NCBI RefSeq assembly: GCF_051251695.1
Contig: NZ_JBPOEU010000006.1
Location: forward strand, 62,001 to 126,000
Reading direction: 5' to 3'
DNA: 64,000 nt
Origin: Maritalea sp051251695
GTDB lineage: Bacteria; Pseudomonadota; Alphaproteobacteria; Rhizobiales; Devosiaceae
In this document: piece after piece, positions 1-8,541 of the stretch
Numbering within the stretch: position 1 is the first letter of the stretch
Layout of the letters: each line of letters starts with the position of its first letter
Position numbers and translations under genes: made by a program
The notes under the pieces: model-generated
What the model saw: only the letters and a program-made list of their open reading frames with translations
What the model was told of the DNA's origin: nothing
Database searches by the model: none

Positions 1-1085
1 GCTGCATCGATAAACCGCATACCCGCAATGCCTTCGTCAATTGTTGGGCTAAGACAGTTGGGTGTCCGACCATTGCGAATAATGTCTGCAGCTTCGCTAT
101 AGATGGTCGCAAAACCTTCCAGATACCCCTCAGGATGGCCCGGCGGCACACGCGTGATATCATTGGCAATCGCGCTGGTCCCATGTCCTCCGCGGGTCAA
201 TAAACATTTGGGCTCACCAAACATGCTTACCCATAATTGGTTCGGGTTTTCTTGATGCCATTCAAGGCCGCCCGTTTCACCAAAAATGCGGATGCTCAGG
301 GCATTTTCATTGCCCGGTGCAACTTGCGTCGCCCACAACGTGCCCTTCGCGCCATTTTTAAAACGCAGCAATATTTGCGCGTCATCATCCACCAATCGAC
401 CATCAACAAAACTGGTCAGTTCGGCGGCTAACTCGGAAACCGGTGTGCCACAGATAAATTGTGAGAGTTGAAAGGCATGGGTGCCCACATCAGCAATTGC
501 ACCGCCAGCACCAGACCGCTTGGGATCGGCCCGCCATTCGGCCTGTTTGTTCTGGCTCAAGTCAATAGGCGCGGACAACCAGTCTTGGACATATTCGACT
601 TGCACACGGCGCAACTTGCCAATTTTGCCTGAACGCACCATTTCTCGTGCTTGGCGCACCATTGGGTATCCGGAATAATTGTGGGTGAGGATAAATTCGG
701 CACGGGAGCTTTCGGCGATTTTGCCCAGCTCAATTGCTTCCTCAAGATTTGCGGTGAGAGGCTTGTCGCAGATCACGCTGATCCCGGCGTCAAGAAACGC
801 TTTGGAGACGGGGAAGTGCATATAGTTAGGTGTGACGACGGAGACGGCCTCTATGCCGTCTTCGCGCGCAGCTTCGACCTTGGCCATTTCTTCAAATGAA
901 GCGTAAGACCGGTCGGGCGAAACGCCGATTTGTGCCGCAGAAATCGCGGCACGTTCCGCATTTGAAGAAAGCGCCCCTGCGACCAATTCAAACCGATCAT
1001 CTAGTCTTGCGGCGATGCGGTGTACCGCGCCAATAAACGCGCCTTGTCCACCACCCACCATGCCCAGTCGAATTCGTCTATCCAC
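1..1085 (-). CDS. Gfo/Idh/MocA-family oxidoreductase (C-terminus beyond window)
   Basis: Predicted cytoplasmic NAD(P)-dependent sugar or polyol dehydrogenase; about 361 residues lie in the window and the stop codon is beyond the left edge. I read a GTG start at 1085 with a GGAG element just upstream. The N-terminus has a Rossmann loop (GMVGGGQGAFIG), then a CDKPL segment in place of the usual EKP motif, and the family's second domain (DVGTHAFQLSQF). The start lies 9 bases after the stop of the preceding TIM-barrel gene, so it is probably the last visible gene of the sugar operon that begins with the binding protein at 8340. Oxidation of a sugar or glycoside hydroxyl is inferred from family and context; the substrate is unknown. 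Confidence 0.85.
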   Translation of the reverse strand, partial: MDRRIRLGMVGGGQGAFIGAVHRIAARLDDRFELVAGALSSNAERAAISAAQIGVSPDRSYASFEEMAKVEAAREDGIEAVSVVTPNYMHFPVSKAFLDAGISVICDKPLTANLEEAIELGKIAESSRAEFILTHNYSGYPMVRQAREMVRSGKIGKLRRVQVEYVQDWLSAPIDLSQNKQAEWRADPKRSGAGGAIADVGTHAFQLSQFICGTPVSELAAELTSFVDGRLVDDDAQILLRFKNGAKGTLWATQVAPGNENALSIRIFGETGGLEWHQENPNQLWVSMFGEPKCLLTRGGHGTSAIANDITRVPPGHPEGYLEGFATIYSEAADIIRNGRTPNCLSPTIDEGIAGMRFIDA

Positions 1086-1094
1086 ACCCGTCTC

Positions 1095-2153
1095 CTATTT
1101 AATGCCCATCATGGTGCGCAAAGCGGCTTGGTCTGTGCCACTATCCGCAAAATCGTCAAACGCACGTTCTGTGCGTCGGATCATGTGGTGTTCGATAAAT
1201 GGCGCACCCTCAGCAGCACCGTCTTCAGGGTGTTTCAGACAGCATTCCCATTCCAAAACGGCCCAACCATCATATCCATGAGTAGCAAGACGAGAGAAAA
1301 TCCCTGAAAAATCGACCTGCCCATCACCTAGCGAGCGGAAACGTCCCGCACGGTTTAGCCATGGCTGATAACCCGAATAAACACCTTGGCGGCCATCCGG
1401 ATTGAACTCGGCATCCTTCACATGGAACGCAGATATGCGCCCATGATAAATTTCGATGAAGGCGAGATAGTCCATTTGTTGCAGCAAGAAATGCGACGGG
1501 TCATAATTGATCATGCATCTTTTGTGGTCCCCAACCGCTTCAAGGAACATTTCAAATGTTGCACCGTCAAAAACATCCTCGCCGGGGTGAATTTCATAGG
1601 CAATATCAACGCCATGATCTTCGTACACATCCAAAATGGGCTTCCAGCGGCGTGCCAGTTCACCAAATGCTTCCTCAACCAACCCATCAGGCCGCTGCGG
1701 CCATGGATAGAGGTAAGGAAAGGCCAGCGACCCGGTGAAGGACACAGAAACGTCCAACCCAAAATTGCGGGACGCTTTTGCCGCCTTGATCATTTGGTCT
1801 GTTGCCCATTCTTGACGGGCTTTTGGGTTGCCGCGAACGTTTTGGGGCACGAAACCATCAAACTGAGCGTCATATGCAGGGTGAACAGCAACCATTTGCC
1901 CCAGCATATGCGTTGAAAGTTCTGTAATCTGCACGCCGTTTTCCGCGCAAATCCCAGCGATTTCGTCGCAGTATGTTTTAGACGTCGCGGCTTTGTCTAA
2001 GTCAAACAGCCGTTCGTCGCCCGCCGGGAGTTGCACACCTTTGTAACCCAGATCGCCAGCCCATTTGGTAATGGAGGGCAGGGAGTTGAAAGGCGCTTCG
2101 TCACCTAAAAATTGGGCCAGAAAAATACCCGGACCCTTCATGTTATTCGACAT
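1095..2153 (-). CDS. Sugar phosphate isomerase/epimerase-like TIM-barrel protein
   Basis: A 352-residue protein of the xylose-isomerase-like (AP endonuclease 2) TIM-barrel superfamily. Candidate metal-ligand segments are visible in order: AYEIHPGED, INYDPSHF, AFHVKDAEF and VLEWEC. The C-terminal half has the conserved stretch RAGRFRSLGDGQVDF, typical of the roughly 350-residue subfamily that travels with Gfo/Idh oxidoreductases in sugar operons. The start at 2153 has an AGGATT element just before the ATG. Members isomerise, epimerise or eliminate on keto-sugars. Here it sits between two Gfo/Idh genes, so acting on a keto-sugar made by one of them is likely, but the exact reaction cannot be read from sequence. 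Confidence 0.85.
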   Translation of the reverse strand: MSNNMKGPGIFLAQFLGDEAPFNSLPSITKWAGDLGYKGVQLPAGDERLFDLDKAATSKTYCDEIAGICAENGVQITELSTHMLGQMVAVHPAYDAQFDGFVPQNVRGNPKARQEWATDQMIKAAKASRNFGLDVSVSFTGSLAFPYLYPWPQRPDGLVEEAFGELARRWKPILDVYEDHGVDIAYEIHPGEDVFDGATFEMFLEAVGDHKRCMINYDPSHFLLQQMDYLAFIEIYHGRISAFHVKDAEFNPDGRQGVYSGYQPWLNRAGRFRSLGDGQVDFSGIFSRLATHGYDGWAVLEWECCLKHPEDGAAEGAPFIEHHMIRRTERAFDDFADSGTDQAALRTMMGIK

Positions 2154-2188
2154 AATCCTGCCTCATCGTTTCTTGGTGTTGTCACCAA

Positions 2189-3310
2189 TTAGACCAGCAA
2201 CGCTGTTGCTTCTATTGGACCAAATGCTGCGGGGCGTTCACAGCTCGTTGTCATGTCGACAAATTGCCCTGTTTCCCCAGAGGAAAGAACGCCGGTCATA
2301 ACGTCAACCACATGCAGGGCAACATCCAAACTGCAGCGATATTCGCCACCGTTTAAAATCGCATCTGCCATGTCCGCCAAGCCAGCGGTTCTGTAGTTGG
2401 CCTGATCACCATCATTGGCTTTCATAAATGGGTGATCCCACATCGCGACCGGCTTGATGTCGCCATCGGTCCCCGCCATTTCCAGCTCTCCGCCAAAAAA
2501 GTTAGGGTCGGGCACAAAAAGACTGCCCTTGCTGCCGTAAATTTCCATATGATTGTGGCGGTGCGCCCAGACATCCCATGAATTGGACATGGTGATCGTC
2601 GCGCCATTTTCAAATTGCAACAATGCGTGAATGTTCGTGGGTGTATCCACTGGAACTTTCTCGCCCTCTCTAGGTCCATTGCCTATGGTACGGGTGGGCG
2701 ACCCTTTAGTAGCAAGTGCTGCAACGCGCGCAACCGGGCCGATCATATTGACCAGGTTGGTGACGTAATATGGTGCCAAATCAAGTACTGGCCCACCACC
2801 GGGCTGGAAGAAAAAGTCCGGGTTTGGATGCCAGTCTTCCATACCGTGACTCATAACGTGGCAAGAGCCAGCAACAATATCGCCGATTTCGCCATTATCG
2901 ATGAGCGCGCGTGCCTGTTGGTGCGAGCCACCCAAAAATGTGTCTGGTGCGCAACCGACTTTTAGCTCCTTTTGCGCAGCTTTTTCGCGCATCGCTTTGC
3001 CGTCAGCAAGTGAAAGAACCAACGGTTTTTCCGAATAGGCGTGCTTGCCTGCATCCAATATTTGCATGGTGACGCCAAAGTGAGCGTCCGGAATGGTGAG
3101 GTTGACCACAATGTCAATGTCTTCAGCGGCAAGCATCTCATCAATTGAATTGTCTCGAATGCCAAATTCTGCCGCTCGCGCTGCGCTTGCTTCACGGCTA
3201 ATATCTGCACAAGCCAAAACTTCAATCGATTTAAAGGAAGGTGCAAGCCGCATATAGGCGGCGGAAATGTTGCCGCAGCCAATAATGCCAATGCCAAGTT
3301 TCTTTGTCAT
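2189..3310 (-). CDS. Gfo/Idh/MocA-family oxidoreductase
   Basis: A 373-residue NAD(P)-dependent oxidoreductase. It has an N-terminal Rossmann motif (GIGIIGCGNIS), an EKP motif (YSEKPLVLS) in the nicotinamide-binding region, and a second domain with LDLAPYYVTNLVNMIGP and SNSWDVWAHRHNHMEIYG. I start it at the ATG at 3310, directly before the Rossmann fold; an upstream in-frame TTG would add 29 residues unlike the family and run into the neighbouring gene. It lies 35 bases upstream of the 352-residue TIM-barrel gene and 10 bases after the 248-residue one. It is the first of two oxidoreductases in the operon, which suggests consecutive or interconverting redox steps on the imported sugar. Confidence 0.9.
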   Translation of the reverse strand: MTKKLGIGIIGCGNISAAYMRLAPSFKSIEVLACADISREASAARAAEFGIRDNSIDEMLAAEDIDIVVNLTIPDAHFGVTMQILDAGKHAYSEKPLVLSLADGKAMREKAAQKELKVGCAPDTFLGGSHQQARALIDNGEIGDIVAGSCHVMSHGMEDWHPNPDFFFQPGGGPVLDLAPYYVTNLVNMIGPVARVAALATKGSPTRTIGNGPREGEKVPVDTPTNIHALLQFENGATITMSNSWDVWAHRHNHMEIYGSKGSLFVPDPNFFGGELEMAGTDGDIKPVAMWDHPFMKANDGDQANYRTAGLADMADAILNGGEYRCSLDVALHVVDVMTGVLSSGETGQFVDMTTSCERPAAFGPIEATALLV

Positions 3311-3320
3311 AATGTGTACT

Positions 3321-4067
3321 CTAAAATTTATTGATGTTTTGGATTGAGTTCTTCGCAAATGCGAAGCCATCAGCCGGATTATCATGCTCAAGTACAAAAA
3401 TACGTGCGTTGGTTTTGGACTTCACTGTGTTTAAAAGCTCCGCCCAATCCATCGTGCCTGCACCCACGTCGCACCATCCATCTTGATCAACATTTTCACC
3501 CTCTGGTGCGATGTCTTTGATGTGGATTGCTGAGATGCGGTTGCCGTATTTTTCGGTCCAAGCAAATGGGTCCTGCCCACCAACAACGATCCAAGCAACA
3601 TCTGCTTCCCAGCTAATGTTGGGCGCATTTTCCAAGATAATGGTCATCGGAAATTGGCCGTCCGCCAATGCTTCAAACTCAAAATTATGATTGTGCCAAC
3701 CAAAGCCAATGCCTTCACCTTCCAGCTTATCGGCAATAGCCGATAGCCGGTGGGCAAATTCTTGCCAGCCAGCCGCATCTTTTGGCCGATCTGGTTCGTC
3801 CAAGTAAGGGCAATAAAGATGGCTCATGCCGAATGTTTTGGCGATGCTCAACGCAGCGTCAAAATCATTTTCAAGCATTTCGATGCTAAAATGTCCTGAC
3901 GGCATTTTTAAGCCTAAACTTTCAAGCTTTTTGGAAAATGCAGCCGGGTCATCAAACACATCGCCATAACCTTCGACTTGGGTATAGCCGTTGTCTGCAA
4001 GCGCTTCGAGCATTTTATCCCACGGCTGAAAATTCCGTGAGCTGTACAATTGAAAACTCAAATTCAT
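3321..4067 (-). CDS. Sugar phosphate isomerase/epimerase (short TIM-barrel type)
   Basis: A 248-residue xylose-isomerase-like TIM-barrel protein, the shorter of two in this operon. It shows GWHNHNFEFE, WEADVAWIVVGG and ISAIHIKDIAPEG, which carry the acidic and histidine ligands expected of the fold, and VGAGTMDW near the C-terminus. The start at 4067 has AAGGA upstream. It is transcribed with the ABC transporter genes upstream and the Gfo/Idh gene downstream. Related proteins work on 3-keto sugars or inosose-type substrates. Having two different TIM-barrel enzymes and two oxidoreductases in one operon suggests a multistep conversion of an unusual sugar. Confidence 0.87.
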   Translation of the reverse strand: MNLSFQLYSSRNFQPWDKMLEALADNGYTQVEGYGDVFDDPAAFSKKLESLGLKMPSGHFSIEMLENDFDAALSIAKTFGMSHLYCPYLDEPDRPKDAAGWQEFAHRLSAIADKLEGEGIGFGWHNHNFEFEALADGQFPMTIILENAPNISWEADVAWIVVGGQDPFAWTEKYGNRISAIHIKDIAPEGENVDQDGWCDVGAGTMDWAELLNTVKSKTNARIFVLEHDNPADGFAFAKNSIQNINKF

Positions 4068-4089
4068 AACTCAGTCCTTAAAAAAAGCG

Positions 4090-5166
4090 CTAAACGCGTA
4101 GCTCAGTTTCTTTGTCAAAAATGGAGGCCCGTGCGGGATCAAACCCAAGCACAAACTCATCTCCGGTTGCAATGCGGGCCTGGCCATCCATGCGCACACG
4201 GAACGGCTGGTCCTCGATTTTCGTCCAAACCAATGTGTCAGATCCCATCGGCTCGACAATCTCAGCGGTTACATTTGTCGAAAAAGGCTGTTGTTCTGCG
4301 CCGGGTCCAGCAATCGCGTGCTCTGGTCTAAAACCAAACCAAACTGGCGCGTCGACCGGGCCTTCGCTAAAGTCATAGCCCTTAAGATCAATGGTTGATC
4401 CGCCAACTTTGAACTGACCGTTCTGACCCAATTTGCCATCCAAGAAATTCATGGCTGGCGAGCCGATAAAGTCAGCCACATATTTGTTGACCGGTCGATT
4501 GTAAATCTCGGCTGGACTATCAAGTTGTTGAATAAGTCCCTCTTTCATGATCGCAATGCGGTCAGCCAAGGTCATGGCTTCAACCTGATCATGGGTCACA
4601 TAGATCATTGTGTTGTGCAGTTTTTGGTGAAGACGTTTAATCTCAACCCGAAGATCGGCACGCAATTTCGCGTCTAGGTTTGAAAGTGGTTCATCAAACA
4701 AAAATACTTCCACATCACGCACCAGCGCACGACCAATGGCCACACGTTGGCGTTGTCCGCCGGAAAGGGCTGCCGGTTTACGGTCGAGCAAATTTTCCAT
4801 TTGCAAAATTTCAGCCGCACGGGCAACGCGTTTTTCGATTTCGTCTTTTGGAACCTTAGCGTTTTTCAAACCAAAGCTAAGGTTGCCTTTTACCGTCATT
4901 TGCGGATAGAGCGCGTAAGATTGAAACACCATGCCAATGCCACGTTTACTAGGCTCTTCCCACGTCACGTTTTTGCCATTGATATGGATTTGGCCATCAC
5001 TGACGTCCAAAAGCCCAGCGATACAGTTGAGCAACGTAGATTTGCCACAACCTGATGCACCTAGCAAAACGAGGAATTCGCCTTTACCAATATCCAGATT
5101 AAGTTGTTTTAGAACTTTGACATTGCCGAAGTTCAGGTCGAGGTCTTTAATTGAAACACTGGTCAT
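4090..5166 (-). CDS. ABC transporter ATP-binding protein (UgpC/MalK type)
   Basis: A 358-residue ATPase of the CUT1 sugar importer class, acting as the cytoplasmic dimer that powers uptake. Visible are Walker A (GASGCGKST), Q-loop region (MVFQSYALYPQMTV), ABC signature (LSGGQRQRV), Walker B (VFLFDEPLSNLD) and switch His (VTHDQVEAM), followed by a C-terminal TOBE/regulatory domain (FGFRPEHAIAG). I start at the ATG at 5166, right before the conserved N-terminus and overlapped by a good ribosome-binding site; a longer in-frame reading would add 100 residues from the permease region. Its gene directly follows the second permease (gap 2 bases). Confidence 0.95.
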   Translation of the reverse strand: MTSVSIKDLDLNFGNVKVLKQLNLDIGKGEFLVLLGASGCGKSTLLNCIAGLLDVSDGQIHINGKNVTWEEPSKRGIGMVFQSYALYPQMTVKGNLSFGLKNAKVPKDEIEKRVARAAEILQMENLLDRKPAALSGGQRQRVAIGRALVRDVEVFLFDEPLSNLDAKLRADLRVEIKRLHQKLHNTMIYVTHDQVEAMTLADRIAIMKEGLIQQLDSPAEIYNRPVNKYVADFIGSPAMNFLDGKLGQNGQFKVGGSTIDLKGYDFSEGPVDAPVWFGFRPEHAIAGPGAEQQPFSTNVTAEIVEPMGSDTLVWTKIEDQPFRVRMDGQARIATGDEFVLGFDPARASIFDKETELRV

Positions 5167-5168
5167 GA

Positions 5169-6068
5169 TCAGCCTTTCACCGCGCCGGCGGCAATGCCAC
5201 GGACGAACAGTTTTCCAGAAATAAAATAGATGAATAGGGGAACGACACCCGTCAAAAGCGTTGCCGCCATATTGACGTTGTATTCTTTCACACCCTGCAC
5301 GGAATTCACGATATTGTTCAGTTGAACAGTCATCGGGTAATTTTCCGGTTTTGTGTAAATGACCCCAAATAGGAAGTCGTTCCAGATCCCCGTAACCTGT
5401 AAGATCACAGCGACAACAAATATGGGTATCGACATGGGGACCAAAACTTTTAGATAGATGCCCCAAAATCCAGCACCATCCACCCGCGCCGCCTTAAATA
5501 ATTCCTCGGGAATTGACGTAAAATAATTGCGGAACAGTAAGGTGAGGATCGGCATACCAAAGATGGTATGTACAAGGATCAATCCGCCCAGCTTTGTGTA
5601 AAGACCCAATTCGCGCAAGATAATCACAATCGGGTAGATCATCACTTGGTAGGGAATGAATGCACCAAATATCAGGATCGTAAAGAAGATTTCAGACCCT
5701 TTGAACTTCCAGTTTGCCAGCGCATATCCGTTTATCGACGCGATGGCGATGGAAATGATAACGGATGGCACTGTGATTTGGACCGAATTCCAGAACCCTC
5801 TGGAAAGGCCATCACAGTTCAGCCCGGTACATGCTTGCGACCAAGCCTTAACCCAAGGTTCAAACGTGATTTCGACAGGGGGCGCGAAAACGTTGCCCAG
5901 CCGAATTTCTGGCATGCCTTTAAACGAGGTGACAATCATCACATAAAGAGGAAGCGCATAATACATCGCAACAACAATAAGCGTGCCGTAAAGCATGATG
6001 TTTCGCGGTGAAAGCATTTTGCGTGGTTTCTTCCCGGTAGGGCCGGTAAGGGTTGCTGAGTTAGCCAT
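5169..6068 (-). CDS. Carbohydrate ABC transporter permease (MalG-like)
   Basis: A 299-residue inner-membrane permease with about six transmembrane segments; a short polar N-tail precedes the first (YGTLIVVAMYYALPLYVMIV). The cytoplasmic EAA loop that docks on the ATPase is visible as EELFKAARVDGAGFWGIY. The protein ends in GIAAGAVKG, the usual C-terminus of MalG-type subunits. Its start overlaps the end of the MalF-type gene by 8 bases, indicating translational coupling. Substrate specificity resides mainly in the binding protein encoded upstream. Confidence 0.94.
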   Translation of the reverse strand: MANSATLTGPTGKKPRKMLSPRNIMLYGTLIVVAMYYALPLYVMIVTSFKGMPEIRLGNVFAPPVEITFEPWVKAWSQACTGLNCDGLSRGFWNSVQITVPSVIISIAIASINGYALANWKFKGSEIFFTILIFGAFIPYQVMIYPIVIILRELGLYTKLGGLILVHTIFGMPILTLLFRNYFTSIPEELFKAARVDGAGFWGIYLKVLVPMSIPIFVVAVILQVTGIWNDFLFGVIYTKPENYPMTVQLNNIVNSVQGVKEYNVNMAATLLTGVVPLFIYFISGKLFVRGIAAGAVKG

Positions 6069-6975
6069 GATTTTTCTTCCCTCCGAATTCTAGGTACGCC
6101 CAGGGGATCAGAACCACCAAAACGGATACGAGCATCATTGTTGAACCTGCGAAGCCTTGCCCCAGGTTTTGGGCGGCAAACATGTAGTCAAACACATATT
6201 TGGCGGGCACTTCCGACGCGAGGCCAGGGCCGCCAGATGTCTGCGCGACAACCAAATCATAGACCTTCACAATGCCAGCAGCGATGATCACCAAGGTGGT
6301 AATAAACACCGGGCGCATCATCGGGATCACAATGAAAATGTAGGTTTTCCAAATGGGAATACCGTCAACACGCGCGGCCTTCCAAACTTCTTCATCAATG
6401 CCACGTAGTCCCGCGAGCATGAGCACCATGACAAAACCGGTGCCTTGCCAAAGGCCAGCAAAAAGAATGCCGAAAATCACGATGTCTGAGTTGTAGAGTG
6501 GGTCAAAAGTAAACCCTTCAAACCCAATACTGCGCACAATACTTTGAACGCCAAAATCGGGGTTTAATATCCATTGCCACACAAGGCCGGTAACGATGAA
6601 GGATAGAGCAAACGGATAAAGGAAAATTGATCTGAATATGCTCTCAAATCGAATTTTTTGATCGAGTAAGGCAGCAAGTGTAAATCCGATCAGCAGTGAA
6701 AAAACCAGCGAGCATACGCCATAAACAAAGAGGTTTTCGATGGAGATTAACCACCGTTTTGTGGCCCAGAGGCGCTCATACTGATCAAAACCAACCCATT
6801 TCGTGTTGGGGAGAAGCTTTGAACCTGTGAACGAATGAACGATTGTCCAAATAGAGCAGCCAACGAAGATACCTAGTGCCGTGAGGACCATTGGAATGGC
6901 AGCAATTTTTGCACTTAGGTTTCGAAAAATCTTGGTAGGGCGCCTATTTTGCGCCAGACGCTCATTTTGCGCCAT
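6061..6975 (-). CDS. Carbohydrate ABC transporter permease (MalF-like)
   Basis: A 304-residue inner-membrane permease, the partner of the MalG-like subunit. The first membrane helix is around residues 23-50, the EAA motif reads DEEVWKAARVDGIPIWKTY, and an extended periplasmic loop lies between helices as in CUT1 systems. I start at the ATG at 6975, preceded by a GGGGG element; the upstream in-frame extension is unlike the family and would run into the intergenic region. A 130-base gap with a strong hairpin separates it from the binding-protein gene. Confidence 0.93.
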   Translation of the reverse strand: MAQNERLAQNRRPTKIFRNLSAKIAAIPMVLTALGIFVGCSIWTIVHSFTGSKLLPNTKWVGFDQYERLWATKRWLISIENLFVYGVCSLVFSLLIGFTLAALLDQKIRFESIFRSIFLYPFALSFIVTGLVWQWILNPDFGVQSIVRSIGFEGFTFDPLYNSDIVIFGILFAGLWQGTGFVMVLMLAGLRGIDEEVWKAARVDGIPIWKTYIFIVIPMMRPVFITTLVIIAAGIVKVYDLVVAQTSGGPGLASEVPAKYVFDYMFAAQNLGQGFAGSTMMLVSVLVVLIPWAYLEFGGKKNHG

Positions 6976-7063
6976 GAGAAAACCCCCGAATTTTGGTAAA
7001 GCTGAAGCATGTCGTTCCTTGCAGTAAGAGGAGAGGAACTGTGCGACATGCACTAATGCAAAC

Positions 7064-7089
7064 GACCGTCGCTCAATCGAGCGACGGTC
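7064..7089 (-). promoter_or_regulatory. Intercistronic stem-loop between binding protein and permease genes
   Basis: A perfect 11-bp stem (64-74 pairing with 79-89 of the 7000s) with a 4-base loop lies 15 bases after the binding-protein stop. There is no T tract, so it is more likely an mRNA-stabilising or partial-termination element than a full terminator. Such hairpins after malE-type genes raise binding-protein levels over those of the permeases. Confidence 0.8.
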
Positions 7090-7104
7090 TGCGTTCATTT
7101 TAGG

Positions 7105-8340
7105 TTAGTCAGCTGATGCAATGATTTTCGCATAGCCAGCCTGAACTTCTTCAGCTGTAATGCTTGTATCATTCCAAAATTCGACCATCAAATCATCGAT
7201 TTGGTTGATCGTGTCGCGTGTGAACAAAATGTTGTTCGTTGGCAGCACTTTGCCGTCAGCAAGGATTTTAAGACCCTTCTGCATGCAGTCGTTTGCAGTC
7301 GACAGATCGATATCACCACGGATTGGCAGTGAACCTTTTTTCAAGTTAAAGGCGACCTGAACTTCTTTTGAAATCAGTTGAGAAGCCAAACGCAATTGAG
7401 CCGCCTGGATTTCTGGGTCGTCGTTTACAGGGAAGTAAAACGCATCACCACCAGTATCAAGCACTTCATTTACGCCCAAGCCTGGAAGACATGAATAGTC
7501 TTTACCTGCGACTTGACCCGCAACTTGGAATTCACCTTGCGCCCAGTCACCGTGAATTTGAGCACCAGCAGTACCCGTAATCACCATGTTTGTCGCTTGG
7601 TTCCAGTCTTGGACGTTTGAGCCTTCAGAAAGGTCACGTGCAACCGCGAAAGCATCAAATACTTTTGCATATTCTGGGCCAGCAGCTACGTCTGCATCTC
7701 TATCGATGTTAACTGCGTTCCATGTTTCAGGGCTAACAAGAGCAACAGCCAATGTGCCGAATGCTAGGTTTGTCTGCCAAGGTTGTTGGCCCATTGCCAA
7801 AGGCACGATACCAGCTTCACGAAGTGCTGGGCCTGCCGCTACAAATTCGTCCCAGTTTGTTGGCACAGGGGTATTTGCTTTTTCAAACGCAGCATGGCTC
7901 AACCAGATCCACTGGCCAGAGTGAATGTTTACAGGCACGCAGTAAATGCGTCCGTCTTTTGTACATGCATCAAGCAATTTTGTTGGGTTCACGAAATCGC
8001 GCCAACCTTCTGCTTCTGCCAATTCAGTCAGATCAGTCAAAAGACCAGCTTCAATTAGCTCTTCTGCCTCACGACCGTGGTTCAACTGTGTTGCACCCAT
8101 TGGTTCGCCACCAATGATGCGAGAAATAATGATCGGCCGGGCAGTGCCGCTTGAGCCAGCAATCGCGCCGTCTACCCAATTATCGCCACCAGCATTAAAT
8201 GCTTTTGCCATTTCAGCAACCGCAGCTGCTTCGCCACCTGATGTCCACCAGTGCGTAACCTCTAGATCAGTAGCTTGCGCTGAAAAGGTTGCTGCACAGA
8301 TCGCTGTTGTAGCGACCAAAAACTTCTTAAAATTGTTCAT
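7105..8340 (-). CDS. Periplasmic sugar-binding protein of CUT1 ABC transporter
   Basis: A 411-residue extracellular solute-binding protein (family 1). A signal peptide occupies about residues 1-23 (basic MNNFKK, hydrophobic core, cleavage after SAQA). The mature N-terminus, TDLEVTHWWTSGGE, is typical of the alphaproteobacterial glucose/mannose-type binding proteins; PVNIHSGQWIW and VITGTAGAQIHGDWAQGEF match the same group. The start has AAGGGAGG upstream. It is the first gene of the operon, directly downstream of two identical palindromic operators. A hexose or glucoside ligand is an inference from family resemblance. Confidence 0.92.
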   Translation of the reverse strand: MNNFKKFLVATTAICAATFSAQATDLEVTHWWTSGGEAAAVAEMAKAFNAGGDNWVDGAIAGSSGTARPIIISRIIGGEPMGATQLNHGREAEELIEAGLLTDLTELAEAEGWRDFVNPTKLLDACTKDGRIYCVPVNIHSGQWIWLSHAAFEKANTPVPTNWDEFVAAGPALREAGIVPLAMGQQPWQTNLAFGTLAVALVSPETWNAVNIDRDADVAAGPEYAKVFDAFAVARDLSEGSNVQDWNQATNMVITGTAGAQIHGDWAQGEFQVAGQVAGKDYSCLPGLGVNEVLDTGGDAFYFPVNDDPEIQAAQLRLASQLISKEVQVAFNLKKGSLPIRGDIDLSTANDCMQKGLKILADGKVLPTNNILFTRDTINQIDDLMVEFWNDTSITAEEVQAGYAKIIASAD

Positions 8341-8416
8341 TCATTCCTCCCTTGGGTGAAGCTTTCGCCTCGAAAAGCTGTTTGCAACTTGAATTCACTG
8401 CAAACAACTCAAATAC

Positions 8417-8430
8417 TGTAATCGATTACA
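8417..8430. promoter_or_regulatory. LacI-type operator, copy 1
   Basis: A perfect 14-bp palindrome, TGTAATCGATTACA, with the central CG typical of LacI-family sites. It is repeated exactly at 8451 with a centre-to-centre distance of 34 bp, between the binding-protein operon and the divergent LacI-type gene. A possible leftward promoter (TTGCTT, 17 bp, CAGTAT) would place this copy in the spacer, which suits repression. Confidence 0.85.
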
Positions 8431-8450
8431 TTTTTAAGCAAAGCGCGCTC

Positions 8451-8464
8451 TGTAATCGATTACA
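8451..8464. promoter_or_regulatory. LacI-type operator, copy 2
   Basis: Second identical copy of the 14-bp palindrome TGTAATCGATTACA, about 78 bases before the LacI-type start at 8542. Two copies on the same DNA face or nearly so would allow cooperative binding and autoregulation. Confidence 0.85.
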
Positions 8465-8541
8465 TAATAAACCACTAGCTGTTTCCATCTGTCAAGAATT
8501 TGTTTACAAATGAGAGTGCGAATGGCGGAGAAAGAGCAGGT

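Noticed and set aside
1386..1916. Long antisense frame inside the TIM-barrel gene, and similar ones at 5568-6011 and 16488-16761
   Set aside because: They mirror well-supported genes on the other strand and have no family features or initiation signals.
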